The notes beneath the pieces are model-generated. The model had not been told where the DNA came from and made no database searches. It worked only from the letters and a program-made list of their open reading frames with translations. Source: Misgurnus anguillicaudatus (taxonomy: Eukaryota > Chordata > Actinopteri > Cypriniformes > Cobitidae). From it: a stretch of DNA of 64,000 bases. A program made the position numbers and the translations under genes. Below are positions 55,027-64,000 of this stretch, piece by piece. Where the stretch lies: assembly GCF_027580225.2 (NCBI RefSeq), contig NC_073348.2:28075501-28139500 (forward strand), written 5' to 3'. Position 1 is the stretch's first letter. Each line of letters starts with the position of its first letter.

Positions 55027-56155
55027 CAGAGTTCCCACACCTTAGATAACTTCAAATTCAAGGACCTTTCAAGGACTTTCCAGGTGCAATACCCTCAAAT
55101 TCAAGGACTAAATGTGGGAACACTTTTTAAGTGAGAGCAAGGTTACATTGTGTTACCTTTTAAGATACATTGTTACAGTTCCCTTTCGAGGGAACTCGCG
55201 CTGCATCACTGCGGTGACACTTTGGGGGCACCTCCAGGGGTAAGTGCATCTGAATTAGTGATAGACCGATATATATCAGGCCGATATTTGCGAGTTTTAT
55301 GTGTATCGGCATTGGCCGATATGTGGCTGCCATGTTCGCCGATTTTTTTCCGACATTATTTACAGAGTGCTGGAAGCCGCAAGCGATTGCAGGTCATGTG
55401 ACTAAAAACAACCAACCTTTACATGACAACATCGAAAGATAATTCCATAGCACCCTACCTGTTTTTACTATTTGTTAAATATAGTTTTTTTTATAAGTTA
55501 AATAAATGTTACTTTTTTAAAATTGAGACTTGTAACATTTGGCATCATCATTGAGTAAGCAAAAGCAGTATCGGCTCAAGAAAATCGGCAGCCTGTATCG
55601 GTCATCGGCTAAGGCTGATGAAACAAAAATTGGTATCGCATCGGCACTGAAAAAATCCATATCGGTCGATCCCTAATCTGAATGTGTATTTCAAATTCAA
55701 ACAATGGTGAGGTTGAACGACAAAGATAGGGTGACCCGGGAGACAGGAAGTATATCGCTATCGGAAATATTGCCAAAGACGCCGTTACAGGGACGCAGGA
55801 AGTATGGCAAAGGAGACGCAGCGTCTTGTTCCCTTCTCAGGAGACAGTTACATACGTAACACGAGACGTTTTTTTATGTGTCAAACACAACTATGCAAAA
55901 AGCATTTTGGTATGAATCAACATTCGCATACAGACGATATAAGCATTTAAAGCGAACAGTTAAGAATTTGTCTAGAATTTGAATATTATCCTACACTACA
56001 CAGGGAATAATATGGATTTTTTCACGCTTTTTCCCAAAAAACTTCTTGCATAAAATAGATTCAAGCACTTTCAATGACCAGTATCTATGTATGTATATTT
56101 TCAAAAACTTCCCAGGGCCTTGATCCCCCCCCCCCCCAGATTCACAATATTTCAA
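55027..56155. mobile_element. Second copy of the 19179-19857 transposon, interrupted
   Basis: CAGAGTTCCCACACCTTAGA, TTTCAAGGACTTTCCAGG, CGAGGGAACTCGCGCTGC, AGACAGGAAGTATATCGCTA and GGAATAATATGGATTTTT follow the first copy throughout. The right end is degraded, with a run of 13 Cs near 56125. A 420-bp hAT element splits it. Confidence 0.8.
55256..55675. mobile_element. hAT-type element, 420 bp, perfect 8-bp TSD
   Basis: TAGTGATAGACCGATATATA and ATATCGGTCGATCCCTA are inverted ends. ATCTGAAT flanks both (55248-55255, 55676-55683), and the paralogue at 19.4 kb has a single, uninterrupted GTCTGAATGTGTAT. Interior repeats of ATCGGC words; no transposase. Confidence 0.92.
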
Positions 56156-56495
56156 GGTTGCGGTATTGCCATTGCAACACTAAAATGTGTTATTTTCAAA
56201 TGTCTGCGTACACAAACAGTAAATTTTCAATTGGACACGATACATTTTATTTTTATACAACATGTATTCCAGGTAAAAAATAAAACCTTTAAATTAAAAT
56301 ATTCTTTAAAATATATATTTCTGTAATATATATTACATGTAAACATCAAATCAGTTACATGACGTAATGATTTTATTAATTTTGTGTAAACACAGCTCAT
56401 ATCTTGGAAACGGTATCACAGAAAATTTGAGTGGTTTTGAAACCTTGACTCTTTAAAACCTCGGTATACCTTGAAACCGGTAACTGGCTCATGCC
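56156..56495. repeat. GGTATACC-type repeat
   Basis: Begins GGTTGCGGTATTGCCATTGC and ends CTCGGTATACCTTGAAACCG. AT-rich centre. Seems to sit, like its left neighbour, inside the TACGTACGC-type repeat. Confidence 0.45.
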
Positions 56496-56669
56496 TACTA
56501 CATACTACATTCTCCTGTATACGTACAAAGTATTCAGGGTTGCAAAAATCTGCCGGTGTGTGTACGGTGTGTGTATGCATACCCTCGTGCATGCGTAAAT
56601 ACGGGTCTATACTTTTAGCTTTCAAGTTCTGCATAATTAGGAGATTGCCTCTGCTGCCAGTGCCATCGA

Positions 56670-56863
56670 GCTAGGTGGGCGTGGCTTCGGCAACCAGGCA
56701 CATCAGGTCCACCCACGTTACGCCTCTTTGCCCATTTTCGGTTATCTGGGAGTGGCGCACTGCCAAGATGGCGACGGCCGGCCCCACCCAGTTTGGGCCA
56801 TGCTCTACAGAAGCCTACGGGTGACGTCACAGACACTATATACATGTTTTATACAGTCTATGG
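56670..56863. repeat. Dispersed repeat with GACGTCAC end
   Basis: GTGGGCGTGGCTTCGGC, TGCCAAGATGGCGACGGCC, CGGGTGACGTCACAGACACT and TTATACAGTCTATGG are consecutive words of a common cyprinid repeat. The last is its usual terminus. Confidence 0.6.
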
Positions 56864-57479
56864 TCAAGACGCATATTATGACTAGTCACGAAACTTTAAC
56901 AGGAGGTTAATGCGAACGTGACAAATGAGAGTACTCACTGCTTTATATTATAATTACCTTGTTATAGATAAACATAGCCCTGCTTTCTTCTGTCACAGTA
57001 AACACAGAAAATTGCCTTTATTTTAAACGTCCGCTATCATCTCTGTAAGTTTCTCAGCTGTGCAAAGCAGGTGTTTACTCCTGATTTACGCACACAAGAA
57101 TATAAAGATGTGTAAAGGACAGCCTCACTACTATTCAGACCGTTACAAGCTGAAAGAGGCTTTTAAAAGCTGGAAGTTTTAGAGGAAGTCCATCCCGAAG
57201 AACCACTCTGCAGCCACAGCACTGAATAATTAAAGACAGCGCACCGTAATGGTTCTGCTTATGTCAGGACTGGTCCTGTTTGGAAAACACACACCTATTA
57301 TGCATGTTTGAATTACGTATTTTGTATGAACTTTAGCTTTAAACTAAAATTAGTCACACTTTTAGTCAACCGACCGTTAGTGTGGCATTAGGTTTGATAA
57401 AGACACTCTCCATAAAAACCGAGTAAATCATTAGTACCTAATGTTCGATTAAACAAGAAACAAGCAAACTTTCTTCAGA
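56864..57479. other. Non-coding; possible weak regulatory patch
   Basis: 57.0-57.15 kb has AAATTGCCTTTATTTTAAAC and CTCCTGATTTACGCACAC in unique DNA; otherwise unremarkable. Confidence 0.3.
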
Positions 57480-58120
57480 GGTTCATTAATCTCCATTTCT
57501 CTCCGGAGGCCCCCTCAATGTCGGTGATCTGTCCTGAGTTAAAGCCAGTTACAGCCTCACTAAGAGAAAATGGACACAATCAATGCCTGTCCTGCACTCA
57601 GAGCCCGAGGGAACAATGCTGAGGTGTTTAAATAGGTCCTGAAAGACAGCAGAAAGATCACCACACCATTGCATCACAGCCGTGTCAGGCCTCCATATAG
57701 AAACCAGCTTCAGTTACAATGCAGGACATCAACAGGGCGACCTCATTATTCTTACTCGATACCGGCTGTCACAAACGGTGTAAAGTCCTGACAAACACAC
57801 ATACACACATGCACACGGCTGTAAGCAAAAGTCCTTATGGGCATTAAATTTACATATTTACAGCTTGACACACCGGACCCTTAAGCCTAGACAATGGGGC
57901 TGTTTTAATAAGAGCCGAAATGTCTCCCATGAGGCTGCGGTTGCACAGCCAATTGGGGGATTTCGTTTAATTTCCCCCAGGCCTGCGACGTCTTGTACAC
58001 ATAATTGGAGTCTCACGCACAACAGGCCGAGCTCTTTTGTCGATCATCCTCCTGGGGTTAATCCTGACACAGGCGGACATGATTTTCCTGACCTGACCTG
58101 TTTTTGCGAAGACGAACGCC
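57480..58120. promoter_or_regulatory. Strong candidate regulatory block
   Basis: GGTTCATTAATCTCCATTTC, GTTAAAGCCAGTTACAGC, GCACAGCCAATTGGGGGATT, CGTTTAATTTCCCCCAGG, ACACATAATTGGAGTCTCAC and GGGGTTAATCCTGACACAGG, the last a bicoid-class GTTAATCC word. Unique throughout. Confidence 0.5.
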
Positions 58121-58465
58121 CTCCAATTATTCTGCTATAACAAGCATGTTGGCGAGCACATGGGACTGCAGACTAAGGATGTGTCTTCACATGCGTTTCA
58201 TGCGTCCGGTGAGCTCAGCATAAATGATGGCCCACTTGTCATTAGGGTCGTTTTGGTTAAATCCGTAGTGTAGATGCAAGTAGCGCTCAGGGAAAAATTA
58301 AAATAAACAGACTAAAGATCTAACCAATTGAGAGTTTACAGTGACAAGCAGACATTGTTACAAAATAGCAAACTTTCTTTATTTTAAGTAAATGCTTGTG
58401 AGATCTTGTGTTATTTTGAGTCAGCTTTGCTTTGCTTTGACTAGTCTTACAAAGTAGTCATCTAA

Positions 58466-58704
58466 GGGGCGGTTTCCTGGACAGTGATTAGACTAGTCCT
58501 AGACTAAAATAAATGTAAGAGCTGTGCAAACTGAAAACCATTTGCACTGACATATCTTAAAATACATCAGTGACCTTTGTTTTGCCTCAAAATGCACACA
58601 AGTAATGTTTTAAGTAAGGCATGTTTGTTAAAACTAGTTATATTTCCTAATTAAACTAAGGCCTAGTCCTGGCTTAAGATAATCCCTGTCCGGGAAACCA
58701 CCCC
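58466..58704. mobile_element. GGGGCGGTTTCC-family MITE, 239 bp
   Basis: GGGGCGGTTTCCTGGACAGT inverts to CTGTCCGGGAAACCACCCC; GACTAGTCCTAGAC near the left pairs with AAGGCCTAGTCC near the right. Known-looking cyprinid MITE, non-coding. Confidence 0.85.
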
Positions 58705-59400
58705 TATTTGTTTAATCTTCAAGACTGGTCATAGCTTTTTTCAGGTCAGGCCATATAATGTAGCTCTAACTGCTAGTTAGTCAGGCACAGTCTTAACCTA
58801 CTGGTTGTGTGTTCAATGCAATGCATGTTACGGTGTGATGTGATGATGAGCATATGTGTGGAAAATTGTTTGTTTATGAGGTCTGGGTCCTGTGTGGAGG
58901 CCTTGACAGCCGTCCGCCATGTATACGGCCTGATTTTAACCTTGGACTGTCTTGGAAACAGCACTTAGCCCGTTGAGGATGCCACAGCATGCCAAAGACA
59001 GAATGGCAGGGAAAAGAGATGGAGTGAAAACAAAAACCTTGTATAACAATGTCTGAAACTTTCAACGTTCTACTATTCCATGTTTTAAGACACAAAGCCT
59101 GTTAGCCGACACGGATCTGAATCCAAAGTCTGACCGCATACATTATTTAAACCAGGTAACAGTCGAACTGCTTTCATCTATATTAATGAGCGCAGATAGC
59201 AAGCTTCATGTCGTGCCAGGTGCGATCCGTCGCACGTCTTCTAGTCTCACGTGGAATGGAATATTCTAGACCACTTAACAGTTACACGCTCAAGTCACAC
59301 GTAGATCTGTGACCCAGCTATGTGAGTAGTTAGGCGGGAAAGTGTGTATAGGGAAGGCATAAGATAATTTCACTGTGTGACAAGCATCAATTAAAAGTTT
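58705..59400. other. Non-coding, no clear feature
   Basis: Unique DNA with incidental minus-strand ORFs. Confidence 0.3.
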
Positions 59401-59404
59401 AATT

Positions 59405-59578
59405 GGATAGATGGATGGATGGATGGATGGATGGATATACGGATGAATGGATGGATATATGGATGGATGGATGGATGGATGGATAGATACAGTGGATGGA
59501 TAGATCTATAGATACAGTGGATGGATAGATAGATAGATAGATACAGTGGATGGATGGATGGATGGATGGATAGATAGA
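59405..59578. repeat. (GGAT)n/(GATA)n microsatellite
   Basis: GGATGGATGGAT runs alternate with GATAGATA and a recurring GATACAGTGGATGG junction (three times at 30-45 base spacing). Confidence 0.92.
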
Positions 59579-60879
59579 TTATTTGCCTCACTTTGACGTT
59601 GTGTTTGTAGTTTTCCATGCTGATTGAATCATTTTCCATTCTGGTTTGATTTAAAGCTTCGCCACTGTACCGTAATTCACAAGGGATTTTTTCTCTTCAA
59701 TTGGATTTCAAGGACTTGGAAACCTTGTACGATTCACACAGGTGTATTATTACCTTTTATTGGTTTGTGCAAATGAATGTTGAGGTTGAGGGCTCTTGGG
59801 AAACTCTGATAATGGAAAGCGTAAAATATCTCATGCCCTGGGTGGTGGTGGTGGAAGTAACCGCGCAACTTAAAAGCACAAAGCCGCTGAACTATTTTCC
59901 AGGTTAACCTTTATTTTGTTAGCAATTTTATTCTGTGCAGCCACTTGCCATTGTGCTGGAAATAATAGTGTTTGCTCAATACAAAAAAGCAATTCATGCC
60001 TCAAGTCTACGAATGATCTTGACCTTCTTTCCATCTCCAAGTGTCTGCCTAAAATGTGTGAAGTCAGTTTCTGAGACAAGGATGAAGTACGATAGCAAAG
60101 GACACTAGGCATCAACCGCTGATCTGTAATGCATTGCGCTGCTGTCCATCCTGATCCATGAGGGGGCACAGAGGAGCATGCAGGGCCAGAGAAGAGGCTG
60201 TGCTTTCGCGGGCCCTGCAGGGAGGTTGTGTCCCTACGGCAAGAGCACACAGGGTTAGTCTCAGACCCGGATACAAACCCCAAGCCTTCAAGCTCTCACA
60301 CACTTTCCGTAGGGACCTGAAAACCATCAGTGGCCCTTGTGTGTATGTGTGTGTGAGGAATCTGGAGGCATCAGCAGGGTTCATTGTGGCCTGAGGGAAA
60401 AGGAAGATGCTGAATCGACACTAACAAGTTGATAGTTGTCCACATGTTAGAGGTGAACATTAGCGGTGGGATATACAGCGTGACAGAATGGGGCTCTGCC
60501 TGCTGGGAGAGATGGAGGGCGGAGAGATTGAGTGTAAATGTGTGTGTGTGATTGTGTTAGCGGATAGGGGTCTGCAGGGGTCATTACTGACTGCCTCGGG
60601 GCGCTCTTATGCCTTTCTGCTTATGCTCAGCACAAACAAGAGCTGTAAGTCACCATTCCTCTATAAAACATGCACACATAAAGCATGGCTGCTACATTTG
60701 GATGGCTACTAGTTTGGCCAGGTCTATTGTAAATAGACTGATATTTAAATGCATTGACTGTGTAAAATCATACATCAAACAGTATAGCATAGTATACATC
60801 TCTATATATGAGCCATGAAGTCTGTTGTAATGCTGCTCTCAAACACAGATGCTCTATTTAATTGGTGTCAATCAAAAGC
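59579..60879. other. Long unique non-coding stretch
   Basis: Overlapping ORFs at 59870-60394 on both strands are GC-driven and not called. No repeat ends seen. Confidence 0.35.
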
Positions 60880-61320
60880 AGCCCTCTATCAGTACAAAAA
60901 GCAAGCTGCGCACTTTCTCCCATAATGCACCACTCCAGCAGTCAGAAATTAGGGGGCCGGCCAGGGGTGAGGGGGTGGTGTGTGACGGCATAGCCTGCTG
61001 ACCTGCCCATCAATCAAGCAGCATGCGCCACCCTGCCCTCTTCTCCTTTGCTCTCTCCTTCTGCTGTCTGGCAGGTCTGAGGGGCTGTGAGGTCGTCACA
61101 TAATTTTTGTGGTAGGACTCTATAATGAGCACTGCCTGCTCGCCCGCCCCCAGGATCCTAGCGATTAGCCTTCTACACACGCTATCTGTCTCCCTCCGCT
61201 CTGGCATTTACAACGCTGACCTTGCCTGGAAATAAAAAGGATCAAAATAGCCCCAGAGCACAAGAAGGAAATTAAGAAATAAACACGTCATTAGGAATAA
61301 AAGCAACGGGGGAGCAAAAG
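60880..61320. promoter_or_regulatory. Strong candidate regulatory block
   Basis: CCCATCAATCAAGCAGCATG, CACATAATTTTTGTGG (near palindrome), CTCTATAATGAGCACTGCC, CTAGCGATTAGCC, GGAAATTAAGAAATAAAC and GTCATTAGGAATAAAAGC in unique DNA. Confidence 0.5.
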
Positions 61321-61359
61321 AGCGCGCGTGCGTAAGAAAGGAGGAAACTGGGGCCCGGT

Positions 61360-62180
61360 GGGACAGTCACAGAGTGGCTTTGACAGTCACCACAGCAGCG
61401 GGATACCAGTGTAGGTCTGTGACTCGCCCCGGCTACGATGAAAGACGCCGCGTCCCTCGAGCATCAATCACCTTGCCACCACAAATCCCCCACCCGCCCG
61501 CTCGACTCAGGGGGAACGCCATTGAACCGACTGGGGAGCCAACAGAGGGAGGGAAAGAGCAAAGGAAGAAAAGCCAGTAAAAATTTAATGCACTCCGCAG
61601 AGCGGTCATGTCATACTTGGTTATGGAAAATAATCCCAGATGCCTGCAGTGGCTGAAATGGAGCTGTTACGTGCATGCTTCCTAACTCCGTCTGACAGCT
61701 GTGATGTACGACTACCATTACCGGAAAATATCACTTCAACTAACCCATGATCCGGCTCCACTCAGGGTCACATTATCCACGAGGAACAAATTACACCACC
61801 GCCCCCCTTTTCTTTCTCCCTCCCGCGGCCCCAACCCCAAAGTAAATACAAATTTCCTACATGGCCCGGTACAAACGCGGGGCGATACGTTAGCTATGAC
61901 AACGCTCGGCAGACTGACGAGTATGATAAAGTACGTGACAAATCACGGGCTGACAGGCCACTCCACAGCAATCAGCCCGTGTCCCGGCCTCACGAGCGCC
62001 CACTCAAGCCTATAAACACCATTCGGCTCACTCCCACAACCCCCCGCCCCTCCTTCATTGGATGCAGGAAGGGCAAAACACATAATCTTTTACTGCTGAC
62101 AACTCGCTCGCAAAGCTTTATTACCCAACCCGCTTCACTGTCTAAGAGCGGGGCAGGGAGATAAAAATGTTTTGTGTCCT
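61360..62180. promoter_or_regulatory. Strong candidate regulatory block, GC-rich
   Basis: GAGCATCAATCACCTTGCC, CTCCGTCTGACAGCTGTGAT, GACTACCATTACCGG, GATACGTTAGCTATGACAAC, GACAAATCACGGGCTGACAG and CAATCAGCCCGTG. The last two form a partial inverted repeat (ACGGGCTGA / TCAGCCCGT, 61947-61981). Overlapping ORFs are not called. Confidence 0.48.
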
Positions 62181-62959
62181 AGCGGTCCGCAGAAGTGATG
62201 GAGTAACTAATGTGCGTCTTCTCCTCCTACAACCCCCGAGGGCAAACGTCTTGAGCAGATGAGAGAAGAGGCGTGTAAGGGTATAAAGAGAAATGTCGGA
62301 TGCTTTTCGGAAAAACATCTGCAATTGCGATAGTGGTTTTGTGTCAAGCACCCACGAATTTGAGCGTCACCTAAAAGTGCAGGTCGCGAACGAGAGCCGA
62401 GACGAGAGAAATTACAGCACTTCTCCAGCGCAGAGCTGCTAATAAAACTACAACTGCCTTCAAATGTTGTCCTCTGCCCTTGGCCACACGCAGACGAGGA
62501 AGAAATTCGCGAGAAGGACTGAAGGACCCATGAGAAATGCGAGGGGGCGAGGGTTGTTAAAAGAGTTCAGCTAAAAGGTCCCCTTATTTTCCCAAGTAGG
62601 ACCTCATCAAGTGCATTAAAAAGCAAAAAGACTTTAATTTAGAGCCAAAGGTGAGATGCTTTAAAGGTACTTAAGACTCCAAGCCTGTGTGAGCTGTCAT
62701 CTGCAGCTACCTTTTAAAGATAATGGGTCGATAATTGATTAGTACACATGTTTTTCAGCACGCTTTATGCTTGCAATGGTTTGAAAAACCTTCATGGTTT
62801 TCACTCAATTTCAGAATCTTATTGCTAGTACATAACATTGATATATACAGTATAAATATAAGTATTATATATAATATAAGTAATATTTAAGTATAAGTAT
62901 TATAAGTGTTGAAATCTATCTATATGTCTTTATCGTGTCTCTCTTCTACATTCTACTGT
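62181..62959. other. Unique DNA, possible regulatory patch
   Basis: 62.40-62.56 kb has AGAGCTGCTAATAAAACTAC in balanced unique DNA. AT-rich ATAAGTATTATA words begin near 62840. Confidence 0.3.
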
Positions 62960-62960
62960 A

Positions 62961-62991
<31 letters not shown>

Positions 62992-62994
62992 GTG

Positions 62995-63071
<77 letters not shown>

Positions 63072-63372
63072 TTATTTATCTATCTATCTATCTGCAATAC
63101 TGTGCTATTGTGCTTGTTAACTATCTGTCTGTCCATCCATCCATCCATCCTTCTAGAGTTCTCTCTCTATATCTATATCTATCTACAGTCTGTCTGTCTG
63201 TTTATCTATCTAGCTACTGTATTCTATTGTTGTCTATCTTTCTACCTACCTACCTGGCTAGCTACCTACCTACCTACCTAGCTACCTACCCACCTACACA
63301 CCCACCCACCCATCCATCCACAGTTCTCTAACTATAGCTATATCTATCTACAATCCTGCAATACTGTGCATG

Positions 63373-63409
<37 letters not shown>

Positions 63410-63645
63410 CATCCGTCTGTCTATCTATCTATCTATCTACAATCCTGCAATACTGTGCATGTTGTCTATCTGTCTGTCTGTCTATCCATCCATCATCCAT
63501 CCATCCATCCAACCGTCTATCTATCCGTAATACTGTGCTATTGTGCTTGTTATCCGTCCATCCATCCATTCATCTAGAGTTCTCTATCTATAGCTATATA
63601 TATCTACAATCCTGCAATACTGTGCGTGTTGTCTGTCTGTCTATC

Positions 63646-63734
<89 letters not shown>

Positions 63735-63766
63735 ATATCTATATATCTATCTATCTAATTATCTAC

Positions 63767-63808
<42 letters not shown>

Positions 63809-63830
63809 CAATCTTGCAATACTGTGCATG

Positions 63831-63873
<43 letters not shown>

Positions 63874-63895
63874 CAATCCTGCAATACTGTGCATG

Positions 63896-63950
<55 letters not shown>

Positions 63951-64000
63951 CAATCCTGCAATACTGTGCATGTTGTCTATCTGTCTGTCTGTCTGTCTAT
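62960..64000. repeat. Composite TATC/TGTC/CCTA satellite, runs off the end
   Basis: Blocks of TGTC, TATC, CATC and TACC tetranucleotides are separated by a conserved spacer ACAATCCTGCAATACTGTGC followed by ATGTTGT. The spacer occurs about six times (near 63350, 63440, 63606, 63808, 63872, 63950). A variant with TGTGCTATTGTGCTTGTTA occurs near 63097 and 63530. The spacer spacing of 60-200 bases makes it a higher-order repeat. ORFs are translations of the repeat. Confidence 0.93.

Noticed and set aside
59870..60394. Opposed ORFs of 78-137 codons
   Set aside because: Mutually overlapping and no domain; no supporting gene structure.
62906..63331. 141-codon Leu/Ser/Ile/Tyr-rich ORF
   Set aside because: Translation of the TATC/TGTC satellite.
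63340..64000. CRISPR-like regular repeats with spacers
   Set aside because: The variable blocks are tetranucleotide microsatellite tracts in a vertebrate genome; no cas-like context.

Overview
The window looks like intergenic DNA from a teleost fish, most likely a cyprinid. The base is roughly 60% A+T, microsatellites are long, and most of the interspersed sequence belongs to short non-autonomous DNA transposons and tRNA-derived SINEs of types I recognise from carp-like fishes. The lineage call rests on remembered repeat families, not on a search. I find no protein-coding gene, rRNA or functional tRNA that I can support. The open reading frames present are short, start at arbitrary places, overlap on both strands, and lie in repeats or in GC-richer unique DNA. 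Isolated small exons cannot be excluded by eye.

Two kinds of sequence alternate. The first is repeat-rich: 2.0-5.4 kb (a tandem duplication whose two copies carry different transposons), 6.5-9.3 kb, 11.9-13.3 kb, 19.0-19.9 kb, 21.6-23.9 kb (insertions nested three deep), 25.4-28.5 kb, 31-32.4 kb, 35.6-38.7 kb, 41.2-45.5 kb (two related minisatellite arrays with transposons in and between them), 48.0-49.8 kb (a 718-bp near-perfect foldback), 50.9-53.5 kb, 54.9-56.9 kb and 63-64 kb (composite TATC/TGTC satellite running off the end). Many boundaries are defined by terminal inverted repeats plus target-site duplications (TSDs), and in several cases a paralogous empty site lies in the same window.

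The second kind is single-copy, of more balanced composition, with TAAT/ATTA cores, ATGCAAA-type motifs and TGACA/CAGCTG-like words in runs without repeat structure. The best such blocks are at 11.4-11.7, 14.0-14.7, 16.2-16.5, 20.3-20.7, 24.2-25.0, 26.9-27.3, 30.5-30.7, 39.4-40.4, 43.3-43.9, 47.1-47.5, 57.5-58.1 and 60.9-62.2 kb. They read like conserved non-coding elements of a gene desert around a developmental regulator. I cannot name the locus, and conservation has not been tested.

No operon-like or gene-to-gene logic can be described because no gene is present. What the sequence does offer is a relative chronology of transposition and local duplication, and a set of candidate enhancers.
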